This document shows positions 33,463 through 41,427 of a stretch of 47,947 nucleotides of DNA, one piece after another; the first letter of the stretch is position 1, and every line of letters starts with the position of its first letter. The stretch covers positions 1 through 47,947 of the forward strand of contig SYLX01000050.1 of assembly GCA_005808505.1 (NCBI GenBank), read 5' to 3'. The stretch comes from Bdellovibrionales bacterium. Its GTDB lineage: Bacteria > Bdellovibrionota > Bdellovibrionia > Bdellovibrionales > JAMPXM01. The translations under genes were made by a program, and so were the position numbers. The notes beneath the pieces were generated by a model. It was not told the DNA's origin. It worked only from the letters and a program-made list of their open reading frames with translations, and searched no databases.

Positions 33463-33685
33463 GAGGAAGTCTCACCTCATTCTTAAAGGTCTCCCAATCT
33501 CCGACCTCTCGCGCTCAAAGCATCGCTTTCACTCCAAAAATTCTGCTTGAGTCACCCCTCCGCAACCGTCAGCACCCATACCCTTTGAGTGCTGGTGCTA
33601 ACGTTTCCTACGGGGTGAGCACGATTTGTTACGTGAAAGCAAGGAAGGAGGGCGAGATTAAATAAATTTTGATTTGAAGGATTTT

Positions 33686-34081
33686 GTGTTCAAACCGGAG
33701 TTACTGCAGCGGATGAAAAAAGGATCGAGTTAACGGAACGTGATTTGGAGATACTTCGATTCTGTCTTGAGATGTAGTTTTCGGATCTCGAATCGATTCA
33801 TCGCATGTTATTCACGACCAACAACGACGGATCAAAAAGTAAGTCCATGCTTTGGGCCCGCGAGCGCGTGAATCAACTCAACCGATTCGGCTATCATCAT
33901 TCACAGCGAGCGCCGTTCTATGGCTACGCTTACTTCTTCACGACGAAACTTGGTCAACTCGCTCTTAGAATACATAGAACGTGAGGTAAAAGATCGAGAA
34001 GAGTATGAGCGGCAGCCACTTCAGAATCGAGTAAGTGCTGAACTGCGATTTCAATTTCGCGTACTCACCAGTTTAGACTAG
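33686..34081 (+). pseudogene. Broken gene, possible replication-relaxation-like (winged-helix) protein
   Basis: In one frame the sequence reads ELTERDLEILRFCLEM, then TAG (33775-33777), then FSDLESIHRMLF, SKSMLWARERVNQLNRFGY and APFYGYAYFFTTKLGQLAL. After a shift of one base near 33968 it goes on as EYIEREVKDREEYERQPLQ to a TAG at 34081. Upstream, VFKPELLQRMKKGS in yet another frame may be the true N-terminus. The text looks like real protein across every break, so at least two lesions (a nonsense codon and a frameshift) have killed it. From memory the pattern resembles replication-relaxation or mobilisation-type DNA-binding proteins of mobile elements; that family name is tentative. Confidence 0.65.
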
Positions 34082-34132
34082 GGGATGGTAAATTCGCGAT
34101 CAAGTCGCGATTGGCAGAACAGGCTGAAGGCT

Positions 34133-34200
34133 CGTAACGGCATTGCGCCGTCACGATCGTTGCACTCGGAGATCGCAAGCATCCGCGATGCTTTGCGATC
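34133..34200. repeat. Two adjacent hairpins in the degenerate region
   Basis: CGTAACGGC-ATTGC-GCCGTCACG (one mismatch) is followed by GATCGCAAGCATC-CGC-GATGCTTTGCGATC (a single bulged base). No T run follows either. They could be remnants of a terminator, an origin-like element or a small RNA. Confidence 0.5.
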
Positions 34201-34374
34201 GGCTCGAATTTGCTTCAGCGCGTGTTACCTTCGGTGGTGAATGCGTGCTAAGTGATTTCCGAGGCATGACGAGCAATGAAGAGTCATCGAGATTGAGTGG
34301 GATTTAATCTCGAACTACTCAGATCGGTTCGTTACTCGAAAGGATCTCTGGCTTAAGACCTAGTTGCTGGCCTC

Positions 34375-34866
34375 TTAACTTGTGAGAAGGCGTTCGATCT
34401 CTGGACTGGATTCAAACACGCCCAACGCCGCTCTACTGGGTTGGAAAGATGCGCCGCCCAGTTCTAGAAAATCCGGCCGCGGAAAGAAATAGATTCCCGA
34501 CTTTCCGGGAATGCGGATGATCTCCCCGGTTTGGGGGTTCCGACCCTCGCGTCCAGGTTCAAAATGCCTATGAATTACGCCTAAGGTTCCCAGTGCGACC
34601 GTCGCAGTTTTGTCGAGTGCTTGTATCGCCTGTGCACAGCACTCTTTGATCTCTCTCGCTGCTGACGTCTTACTGTTAGCGTTCGCCCATGTCTCAAAGT
34701 CCGGCCCGGCGAAAGGCTCTCCCGAATCCGAATTGGAGACGAGCACTTTCTCAGTCCCGAGCATCTTGATTCCGAGACGTGCGATTCCTGGAAGCGAAAA
34801 TTCACCATGATCCTGGATCTGGCGAATATACTCTGCAATCACACCGACAGTTTCGTTCTTCAGCAT
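34375..34866 (-). CDS. Divergent HU/IHF-like DNA-binding protein with duplicated HU-like halves
   Basis: A 163-residue protein. The second half carries the HU/IHF arm pattern: TVALGTLGVIHRHFEPGREGRNPQTGEIIRIPGKSGIYF (89-127), preceded by a helix (AAREIKECCAQAIQALDK). The first half repeats a shorter version: a helix (VGVIAEYIRQIQDHGE) then FSLPGIARLGIKML (23-36), much like the beta turn of HU (TLPGFGTFEV), but without its own arm. A Ser/Pro/Ala tail of about 25 residues ends the chain. It is therefore probably a single-chain protein with two HU-type units, one arm-bearing. It borders the decayed region and may have come with it. The first ATG is assumed. Confidence 0.7.
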   Translation of the reverse strand: MLKNETVGVIAEYIRQIQDHGEFSLPGIARLGIKMLGTEKVLVSNSDSGEPFAGPDFETWANANSKTSAAREIKECCAQAIQALDKTATVALGTLGVIHRHFEPGREGRNPQTGEIIRIPGKSGIYFFPRPDFLELGGASFQPSRAALGVFESSPEIERLLTS

Positions 34867-34987
34867 TCATAAATCTTGCCGAGAAAATTTTAGGGTTTCA
34901 ATGATTTTCAAAAGAGCGAATAGGGCGCCAAACAAATCCCCTTGAAGCACAACCCCGCCACACTTAATCGCGCAGAGATTCGGCCAT

Positions 34988-35371
34988 TCAGTTTCCAACC
35001 GTGAAGCCACCGGGCACGGCCCAGCTACATTGTTCGAAAGACTGACCATGCACGTGATCAGTGAATCCGCCGCGAACTTCGTACGAGAAGCCACCGGTCG
35101 GAAGCCAATATGAGTTTATGAACGATCCGTCGCGGCTTTCTACGCGGACGCAAGCTTCCGCAAACGTCGTCGTGGCATTGAAAGAAGATCGCTCATAAAT
35201 ACGCACTAGAAGTCTCTGAGTGTCGTTAGCATCGATCCAGCAAATCGCTTTGTGAATATAAGAGCCGTCCACCGGCTGAACCTCGGGTCCGCAGAGATCT
35301 ACCGGCGAGGCCATCGACATCGAACAGAATGCCGAAAGCATAAAGGTCGCAAGCGCCGTAGCCATTTTCAT
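34988..35371 (-). CDS. Small exported Cys-containing protein
   Basis: A 127-residue protein of unknown family. MKMATALATFMLSAFCSMSMAS is a signal peptide, with cleavage near MAS/PVD. The mature part has four Cys (DLCGP, AICWI, EACVR, EQCSW), enough for two disulphides, and a Gly/Phe/Trp-rich C-terminus. AAAGGGA lies about eight bases before the ATG; an ATG two codons later is also possible. It is transcribed away from the hydrolase gene. Confidence 0.8.
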   Translation of the reverse strand: MKMATALATFMLSAFCSMSMASPVDLCGPEVQPVDGSYIHKAICWIDANDTQRLLVRIYERSSFNATTTFAEACVRVESRDGSFINSYWLPTGGFSYEVRGGFTDHVHGQSFEQCSWAVPGGFTVGN

Positions 35372-35728
35372 TTTGAATTCCCTTTCGAGGTTTATGATGT
35401 TCAGCGACGCTTCTATCAGAGGCCTTGCCAGAATTCGACATATACTCAGTTCATCATTGCGAACATGTCGTCGGCTGACGACATGTTAGAGAACGCCCAC
35501 CAGCCCTTGTTCTTCTACATGATGACGCGTGCGGTACCCAGGAATTGAAAAGGAAATGTAAGGGCTTCAGGTGAGCCCGTCATCAGTTTGGAAATTCTCA
35601 GCAAAACCTATCGTCTCAATCTGAGACGTAGATGGTCCACTACCATGTTGTTAAACCTTTGTGCGCGCGAAAGCCGAAAAATGGTCAGCCCTTCCGTCAG
35701 AGCAAATCGGACTCGAGCCCAAGCAGGT
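35372..35728. other. Divergent gap before the exported hydrolase gene
   Basis: About 350 bases between a minus-strand exported protein and the hydrolase. Its main feature is the perfect hairpin at 35462-35487. The hydrolase frame is open back to 35588, but the extra sequence (many Arg, no signal) does not look like exported protein, so it is treated as non-coding. Confidence 0.55.
35462..35487. repeat. 11-pair hairpin AACATGTCGTC-GGCT-GACGACATGTT
   Basis: Perfect 11-base arms with a GGCT tetraloop and no T run. Its right 15 bases are identical to 28118-28132. It lies between two divergent genes for exported proteins, so it could be an operator, a shared 5'-UTR element or part of a dispersed repeat family. 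Confidence 0.6.
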
Positions 35729-36820
35729 ATGGAGTCTGCAATTTCCCTTAGTATGCGTAAGCTAGGTGAAACAATACTCCTTACAACGTTAGTGGCGGTG
35801 TTGTCCGGATCAGCGGATGCACGCGCCACTGATCCGAACTGCGTTGTTGCGGGCGTGAAAGCGACCAATTCGTTTGAGGAAATCCGCAAACTGGCTAACG
35901 CCAAATCTCAAACGCGATTCGAGGCCGCCAAGCAAGAGTTCCTGCAGGATCGTGAAGAGCGCCTCCCAAAGCTTGGTGATTCTAAGCACGCGCCCAGTCT
36001 TATGGATCACGGCAAAGAAACTGAATACGTCGTCGTTCTCACCCACGGGCTTTTTGATTCTCCTTACGCACAGAAGGTTTTGGGCGAAGTGTTCTACCGA
36101 AGAGGAATGAACGTTCTGATGCCCTTGTTGCCGCGGCATTGGGAAAAAGACATCAAGTCGATTGAACGGTTGACGGCCGAAGAGATGATGGCCGAGCAGG
36201 AAAAAGCCATCGCGCTTGCCAAGCGATTAGGAAAAAAAGTCATCGTCGTAGGTCACTCCACGGGCGGGCTTCTGGCCGCACGTTCAGCCCTCCGGGATCA
36301 AACTATCGCCGGAGTCATGCTCTATGCGCCAGCACTTGAACTTTCAAATCGGACTTACGCCGCCACTGCAGTTGGTAGAACACTAGGTCTTAGTTTGAAC
36401 ACTCTTCAGTGGTCCACTCCAGATGCCAAGACAACGCCGTATTTTTCTCCGCAGGCCGGGCGCGAGGTAGCGCGATTGGTCCAAATCGTTCGAGACGAAA
36501 ACACGAAGGTAGATCCGAAAACGGCAACGGCAGAAGAAGTTTACAGGAGCATCGGAAAGCAGATCGACAAACCAGTCGCGCTCGTCGTGTCGAAGAATGA
36601 ATCTACAACCCACAATAAGACCGCGCGTTGGGTAGCGGGCTCAACGCAAGGATTGAAATCGCATCTCAAGCTCGAATACCTTGATCATGCCGGAACGGGG
36701 CGGATCGCACCCGAGGACATGAAATCGATTCATGACAACTCTCCCGCGAGTCGCGACCGCAAAAAGATTCTGGAGCACGCGGAAGAATTCGTTTCGAAAA
36801 ACTTTCCGACGGCGGGATGA
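35729..36820 (+). CDS. Exported alpha/beta hydrolase
   Basis: A protein of about 363 residues (start uncertain). An N-terminal signal is visible in MRKLGETILLTTLVAVLSGS followed by ADARA; this begins at 35753, and the listed ATG at 35729 adds eight residues. The hydrolase core has VVVLTHGLFDSPYAQKVLG (oxyanion-side HG motif), the nucleophile elbow GHSTGGLLAA with Ser, and a late LDHAGTGRIAPED holding a His that could complete the triad. FYRRGMNVLMPLLPRHW is typical of lysophospholipase- or esterase-like members. The substrate is unknown. Neither start has a good ribosome site. It converges with the next exported protein gene, 15 bases away. Confidence 0.8.
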   Translation: MESAISLSMRKLGETILLTTLVAVLSGSADARATDPNCVVAGVKATNSFEEIRKLANAKSQTRFEAAKQEFLQDREERLPKLGDSKHAPSLMDHGKETEYVVVLTHGLFDSPYAQKVLGEVFYRRGMNVLMPLLPRHWEKDIKSIERLTAEEMMAEQEKAIALAKRLGKKVIVVGHSTGGLLAARSALRDQTIAGVMLYAPALELSNRTYAATAVGRTLGLSLNTLQWSTPDAKTTPYFSPQAGREVARLVQIVRDENTKVDPKTATAEEVYRSIGKQIDKPVALVVSKNESTTHNKTARWVAGSTQGLKSHLKLEYLDHAGTGRIAPEDMKSIHDNSPASRDRKKILEHAEEFVSKNFPTAG

Positions 36821-36835
36821 TTGGGGTCGAGATTC

Positions 36836-37378
36836 TTATTTGGCGGGCGGGCAGGTCCCCAAGTTCATCGCATCATCCGGGTCGCAGGACGCAAAACCCT
36901 CAAGAGCCGAAAGTTCATTCGTGTACGCCTCTTTTTTTAGGCTTGCGCACGCGATCTCGGTCCGTTTTTTCGCCGCTGGTGTCACCGCAACGCCTGCGAT
37001 ATCGACCGCCGGTTTGCTGTCGCCATCATAGACGCGATAAATTTCGTAGCTAACGCCCTTGTTTTCAAAGCGAAGCGTGGTGTTATCAAATTGCGCACGA
37101 AAGTGGTGAGCGTAAAAAAATGTTTTGGTCGATCCCTTGCGCTCTTTCGGAAACTCGAGCTCGACAAAGCCTTTCTTGCCATAGCGGTACTGAAGGTAGC
37201 TTTGAGCTTGTGAGAGCTCAGTGCTTCCGCAGATAGAAATCACTTTTTTCTGCTTGGTTTCGCACGTGAAGTAGATCTTTTCGCTAGGGGCGCAATGTGA
37301 AGTTGGCGAAGCCGCTTGAGCAGAACTAAATATTAGCCCGCTGGCGAGGCATGCGAGGGTCATCCATTCAGCTTTCAT
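36836..37378 (-). CDS. Exported protein of unknown function
   Basis: A 180-residue protein with a signal peptide (MKAEWMTLACLASGLIFSSA, then QA before the cut at ASPTSHC). The mature chain has six Cys (SHC, FTC, ISIC, IAC, ASC, GTC), likely three disulphides, and a beta-rich middle (KKGFVELEFPKERKGSTKTFF). GGAGA lies about six bases before this ATG; an upstream in-frame ATG at 37411 was rejected because it would put the signal inside. The stop is close to the convergent hydrolase stop. No family recognised. Confidence 0.8.
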   Translation of the reverse strand: MKAEWMTLACLASGLIFSSAQAASPTSHCAPSEKIYFTCETKQKKVISICGSTELSQAQSYLQYRYGKKGFVELEFPKERKGSTKTFFYAHHFRAQFDNTTLRFENKGVSYEIYRVYDGDSKPAVDIAGVAVTPAAKKRTEIACASLKKEAYTNELSALEGFASCDPDDAMNLGTCPPAK

Positions 37379-37410
37379 TGGTTCTCCAAGTTCCCGATGT
37401 TGTTCACCCA

Positions 37411-38376
37411 TTAAGGTATCGCGCTAGGACCAGTTGTCGACGTCAAAATCCGGAAAACAATCAAAGCGCATGCGAACCCGTAGATGATCTTTGGCAACCA
37501 TTCGTTGATGCGAGCGATTTTGACTCGAACTTCTTGCCGGAGCTCTTTGCAAACTTCTTCGAGCGTATGTTCGAGAGCTCCGGTCTGCTCTCCGATCCGA
37601 ATTGCCGCAAGATGACGGTCACGAAAAATTCCGGTTCGTGCAAACGATTCAGCTAATCCCTGCGCCGTTCCTTTGCGACGAATGAAAACAGAAGCGGCGC
37701 GGAGTTGGTCGTCGTTTGCAGCGTCTTCGGCGGCTTTCATCATGGATTCAAGATCAGCGCCTGCGCGGTACGAGAGCCAGATCGCCGTGAAGAAGCGCTC
37801 GTAGGCGGAGGTCTTCATCAAGTCGCGAGCAACGGGAACAGATTGAAAAAGTTTGTGAATCTTCCTGGCTAGCCGAGGTTCTCGCGAGGAGCGTCGAAGT
37901 AACTCAAAACTCCACCAGAGAACTCCGACGGCCGCACCGATCAAACCTAGTGTTCTGAGAATGTAGTCATAGCCTGAGATTGAGCCATTGACGAAGGAGG
38001 GGAGATAGAAGGTGAATTGTGAGATGATCAGGAGCAGGCCCGGCTTCAAAAGGGCCCACTTGATACTGCGCTCGGTCTCGTATCTTTCAAAATAGTAATC
38101 GGCCAGTAGCTTGGAAGTCTCAGCCATGAATCCGGTTTGCTCCGCAAGCTTCATCAAAGAAGTTTCGAGGGGAGGAAAACCATTTCTCGCCATCGCTCCG
38201 TGGAGCGATGATCCACGCTGCACGCCGTGGATCAAGCGGTGAGCCATCTGCTGTTCTTTGGGACCGACAGACTGTTTCAGCAGTTCGAGACTTGAAATCA
38301 AACCGTTTCCAGCATCGTGCATCGCCGAGAACGTGCGGTACGAGGTACTGATCTCAAGAGCGTTTTTACCGAACAT
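37411..38376 (-). CDS. GspF/PilC-like type II secretion or type IV pilus inner-membrane protein
   Basis: A 321-residue protein with two T2SSF-type domains. The first is near the N-terminus (FSAMHDAGNGLISSLELLKQSVG ... GSSLHGAMARNGFPPLETSLMKLAEQTG). Membrane helices follow (LLKPGLLLIISQFTFYLPSF; IGAAVGVLWWSFELL). A second domain has FFTAIWLSYRAGADLESMMKAAEDA ... FRDRHLAAIRIGEQTGALEHTLEEV, and a last helix is near the C-terminus (IIYGFACALIVFRILTS). The repeated E-Q-T-G motifs are diagnostic. No ATPase, pilin or other secretion gene is adjacent, so it is an orphan. A TTG seven codons upstream is an alternative start. Confidence 0.85.
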   Translation of the reverse strand: MFGKNALEISTSYRTFSAMHDAGNGLISSLELLKQSVGPKEQQMAHRLIHGVQRGSSLHGAMARNGFPPLETSLMKLAEQTGFMAETSKLLADYYFERYETERSIKWALLKPGLLLIISQFTFYLPSFVNGSISGYDYILRTLGLIGAAVGVLWWSFELLRRSSREPRLARKIHKLFQSVPVARDLMKTSAYERFFTAIWLSYRAGADLESMMKAAEDAANDDQLRAASVFIRRKGTAQGLAESFARTGIFRDRHLAAIRIGEQTGALEHTLEEVCKELRQEVRVKIARINEWLPKIIYGFACALIVFRILTSTTGPSAIP

Positions 38377-38404
38377 GGCTCCATTATAGGGAACCAATGC
38401 TCAG

Positions 38405-38857
38405 TTAGCATCCACAATCCCCTTTGAATGAGAATCGGCTCGATTCACGACCTCGCTTCACGTTCACTTTGAGATCATATCGAGTCACTTCGCAGCCTTC
38501 ATCGGAAGGGGCGCAAACGAATGTCGTTTTGTGATCCAAGCTGACGCGATACCTTGAATCTTTGTAAATCTTTGTGAAACGGTCTCCGACCGCCGGAGAA
38601 CTATCTTCCGTCGAAGAGACAAAGTTGAGCTTTCGGAGTCGACCATCAATTTTGGCGATAAGCTGAGCGCGATCCTCGGGACCGCTAAAGAAGAAGACAT
38701 CGTCCCCTCGGTAAGCACTGCAGCCGCAGCCGCCTTCAAAATCGCTTCCTAAACTGAGTTTCTCAATGCGTGGTTTCGACCGATCATTGAAGGATTCAGC
38801 CTGGCAAAATTCCGTGAAAAGGAAAAACAGGACGAATGCGGAAAGCAGAGATTTCAT
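38405..38857 (-). CDS. Exported Cys-rich protein with paired GCGC motifs
   Basis: A 150-residue protein of unknown family. MKSLLSAFVLFFLFTEFCQA is a signal peptide. Near the mature N-terminus is GGCGCSAYRGDD, and the chain ends SFKGDCGC, so two C-G-C motifs bracket the protein and may bind a metal or cross-link. Two further Cys lie in FVCAPSDEGCEV. AAAGGAG precedes the ATG. It lies just before the orphan GspF-like gene (separated by 28 bases) on the same strand and may be in one transcript with it and the next exported protein. Confidence 0.8.
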   Translation of the reverse strand: MKSLLSAFVLFFLFTEFCQAESFNDRSKPRIEKLSLGSDFEGGCGCSAYRGDDVFFFSGPEDRAQLIAKIDGRLRKLNFVSSTEDSSPAVGDRFTKIYKDSRYRVSLDHKTTFVCAPSDEGCEVTRYDLKVNVKRGRESSRFSFKGDCGC

Positions 38858-39128
38858 TTGGACTCCTTTATGATTTGGATTAAATCGCGATCGCCGCCAT
38901 CATTCGGCTCCTCAAGCAACGTGGCAAGTGTAGGTGACAACATATTTTGTTTATCGATCGAAACGGTTTTGCTTAAATATTCGGCGATGAGGAGTTCAAT
39001 GAGCGAGAAACCTTCCGTTTTGAGACACGCGGTTGGCACGGTTGCGATCGATCTGTTCGTTAGGCTGAGTTCGCCGTAATCTGAAGAAGTGCGAGTTCTC
39101 ACCACAAGGATCTCAAAAGGAGACTTCC

Positions 39129-39407
39129 ATGAAAGCGGTTCTATTTGCGGCAGCGGTACTATCGATGACTTCGGTGGCGCAAGCGGCTGACGGCACGCAT
39201 CTCTGCAAGCAAGGCAAGATGGAACGATCAGTCACCGTCGTTTACGCCAAAGAAGGCAAGAAGGCGCCCTGCGAAGTGAAGTACAAGCGCGCCGCAGATG
39301 ACGAAAAGACTCTCTTTAACGCTCAAACCGACGAGAAGTTTTGCGAAACGAAAGCGCAAGAGTTCGTTGAGAAGTTGAAAGGCATGGGCTGGCAATGTGA
39401 GGGCTAA
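39129..39407 (+). CDS. Small exported protein
   Basis: A 92-residue protein with a signal peptide (MKAVLFAAAVLSMTSVAQA) and a short mature domain with four Cys (HLCKQ, APCEV, KFCET, WQCEG). Three beta-like strands precede a final helix (ETKAQEFVEKLKGMG). AAAAGGAG precedes the ATG. It resembles in size and build the other small exported proteins of this region. It has its own promoter space of less than 100 bases, divergent from the Cys-rich protein, and ends before a strong palindrome. No family recognised. Confidence 0.85.
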   Translation: MKAVLFAAAVLSMTSVAQAADGTHLCKQGKMERSVTVVYAKEGKKAPCEVKYKRAADDEKTLFNAQTDEKFCETKAQEFVEKLKGMGWQCEG

Positions 39408-39422
39408 AAAAGAGACGTAAAC

Positions 39423-39444
39423 AGAGCCCGCGATCGCGGGCTCT
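39423..39444. terminator. Bidirectional terminator between convergent genes
   Basis: AGAGCCCGC-GATC-GCGGGCTCT, a perfect 9-pair stem between the small exported protein and the chemoreceptor. On the minus strand it is followed, after a few bases, by a T-rich run ending TTTTTT, so it should mainly stop the chemoreceptor transcript. Confidence 0.8.
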
Positions 39445-39450
39445 CGATCC

Positions 39451-41115
39451 TTAAGCTGCGCGCCCGACGGGGCGCGCTTTATTTTTGCCTTTGGGAGAAA
39501 ACTCCAAAATATTGGTGTTCGACGGAGGGCTGCTTTCGAGTTGTCCGCCGCCTTCGACGATGGAGCGAAGCCCGATCACAAGCTCTCGAAGCTGCGCGGA
39601 TTGGCTGGTGAGGTCGCTTGCCGTCGAAGCGGCTTCACCGGCCGTTGCGGCATTCGCATTGGTTACGTGATCCAGCTGCTGGATGGCCAAGTTGATGGAA
39701 TCGATGCCTTGAGCCTGTTCGCGAGAGGCCGAGGCGATTTCATCCGACATATCGCGCATGAGAGACACCTGGGTCACGATCTCGGAAATAACTTCGCCGC
39801 AAGATTTCGCGACGGCTGTGCCTTCTTTGATTCGGGCTTCGCTGTTGGAGAGAAGTCGCGAAGTTTCGCTTTGCGTGTCTCGGACAATCGATTCTACGCG
39901 GTTGACGCTTTCCGAAAGAAGTGAGCTGATTTCTCGAGACGCATCGCCTGACATCCGTGCGAGGTTACCGACTTCTTCCGCAACAACGGCAAACCCTTTG
40001 CCGTGTTCGCCGGCGCGTGCCGCCTCTACGGAAGCGTTGAAAGAGAGCAGCTTTGTTTGGAAAACGATCTCGTTGATGACTTTGGTTTTGCTACCGATCT
40101 CGTTGATGACATTCACGATGCCAGATAGCTGTTGATTATTCGTCGCGATTTGCTTTGCGATATCCGCGTTGCTTGAAGCGATCGCGTTGATAGCTTCGAT
40201 GACCTCTTGAGATGACTGAAGGCCACGGTCGCTTGAGCGGTGGCACGCGTCGGCGGTATCTTTAGTACGGATCGCATTATCAGAGTTTTTCCCAACCATG
40301 GCGCTGATCTCTTCGAGTGAAGCCGAGGTCTCCTGAAGTGAGCTGGCTTGTTGCTGTGAGGCTGACGAGAGTTGCTCGCTTGCGCTGGAGATCCGGCTTG
40401 CGGTGCCTGCCACGTCGTTGGCACCTGCATTGAGGCGAGCAACTAAGCCTGCAAATTGAGAATCGATTCGGCCCGAGGCCACGTAGCCGATCGCGATCGA
40501 AGCGCTGGCGCCGACGATGATCACGAGGGTTAACCAAAAGCGACCTTGTTCGGCGGCCGAATTTGCGGCGGTCGTCCAATGCTGACTATCTTTTAATTGG
40601 TCATCCTCTACCATTTTTAGCTTTGCGTAAAAATCGGCCGCCATGGCGGAGCAGTCCTTCAGAACGAATTCGCGAAATTGATCGCGTTGTTTCGGATCTT
40701 TTGATATGGCGAGGTTCAGGTTCTGCACACCCGCGGATTTAAATTTTTCCCACGAGGCTAGCGTCTCTTTGAAGAGAGCCTTTTCGCGATCGGTCGTGGG
40801 AAGCTTTTCAAATTTTGCAACAGAGCTTTCAAAGTGGGCGATTTCGTCCGCCACAGCTTTCGCGAATCCCGCGATCTGATCATCGCTAAGACCAGGAATA
40901 GCCAGCGTTCTCAACTCGATCCGGATGGCGCGGAAGTTGTTTCCCATTTCACCGATGGCGAGTGATTTCGGAAGATTCTTCGCAGCGACGTGATCGTAAT
41001 TTAAGACGACGTTTCTCAGCGAAACGTAGCTGACAAGCCCGACGGTTCCCAAGAGTAGGGTCATCAAGCCGAAAGTGCTCCAAAGTTTAAATCTAAGACT
41101 TTGATTCTTGAACAA
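39451..41115 (-). CDS. Methyl-accepting chemotaxis protein
   Basis: A 554-residue transmembrane receptor. TM1 is about 11-31 ([19 protein letters not shown]). A periplasmic four-helix-type sensor follows (about 35-190, with [24 protein letters not shown]), then TM2 at 192-213. The cytoplasmic signalling coiled coil has the hairpin tip [22 protein letters not shown] then [16 protein letters not shown], where CheA and CheW bind. A separate HAMP domain is not obvious after TM2; the link appears shortened. The start is a TTG with GGGAGG about six bases upstream. The ligand is unknown. It is monocistronic, divergent from the VIT-VWA gene. Confidence 0.93.
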   Translation of the reverse strand: MFKNQSLRFKLWSTFGLMTLLLGTVGLVSYVSLRNVVLNYDHVAAKNLPKSLAIGEMGNNFRAIRIELRTLAIPGLSDDQIAGFAKAVADEIAHFESSVAKFEKLPTTDREKALFKETLASWEKFKSAGVQNLNLAISKDPKQRDQFREFVLKDCSAMAADFYAKLKMVEDDQLKDSQHWTTAANSAAEQGRFWLTLVIIVGASASIAIGYVASGRIDSQFAGLVARLNAGANDVAGTASRISSASEQLSSASQQQASSLQETSASLEEISAMVGKNSDNAIRTKDTADACHRSSDRGLQSSQEVIEAINAIASSNADIAKQIATNNQQLSGIVNVINEIGSKTKVINEIVFQTKLLSFNASVEAARAGEHGKGFAVVAEEVGNLARMSGDASREISSLLSESVNRVESIVRDTQSETSRLLSNSEARIKEGTAVAKSCGEVISEIVTQVSLMRDMSDEIASASREQAQGIDSINLAIQQLDHVTNANAATAGEAASTASDLTSQSAQLRELVIGLRSIVEGGGQLESSPPSNTNILEFSPKGKNKARPVGRAA

Positions 41116-41427
41116 GCGAACCTCCCGAATGGGCTCAGCACTTCTTCGACGTCAAAGTTCCGTCGATTCAGTCGTCGCTCCGACTATCTAGAAATCATGT
41201 TGTAGGTAAATGGCCGGCCTTTAGAGCGATGTTTCAATTGAACCTAGTAGTTGGGGGGTACAGTTCAGTGAAGACTAAAGACCTTCTCGAAGGCGTCTCA
41301 ATTGTAAACAAACTAGCCAAGAGGCTGGTCGGCCGTGCGCCGGAAAGTGCTGAAGTCTAAAAATAGTGTGAATCGCGACTAATAAACCCCCGGGCTCGAG
41401 CGTACTCTATTTGAACCCGGAGGATTC
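41116..41427. other. Divergent gap between chemoreceptor and VIT-VWA genes
   Basis: About 310 bases with no supportable gene. No clear flagellar-type promoter was found for the chemoreceptor. Near the plus-strand gene there is a hairpin next to its ribosome binding site (separate entry). Confidence 0.6.
41390..41420 (+). promoter_or_regulatory. Hairpin touching the ribosome binding site of the VIT-VWA gene
   Basis: CCGGGCTC (41390-41397) can pair with GAACCCGG (41413-41420) with one mismatch. The last two G of the right arm are the first bases of the GGAGGA ribosome site. Folding could limit translation. Confidence 0.35.

Larger units (their letters stand above)
33003..34374. other. Degenerate region downstream of tRNA-Pro
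   Basis: About 1.4 kb with no intact recognisable gene, in strong contrast to the dense coding elsewhere. It contains two relics (separate entries), two hairpins, and a minus-strand frame at 33129-33317 (62 residues, includes TGVVIPKCILEGTANAIPRL). The latter continues in the same frame past its TAA into a second stretch (KSAEILGKMSDRDLLVPKL) reaching the tRNA, so this too may be a broken gene. The plus-strand frame from 33399 to 33665 crosses relic boundaries and does not look like a protein. Confidence 0.65.

Noticed and set aside
33399..33665. 88-codon plus-strand frame in the degenerate region
   Set aside because: It begins inside the membrane-anchor relic in another frame, has no ribosome site, and its composition is not protein-like.
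35588..35728. N-terminal extension of the exported hydrolase to the first ATG at 35588
   Set aside because: It would bury the signal peptide about 55 residues inside and is Arg-rich without likeness to hydrolases.
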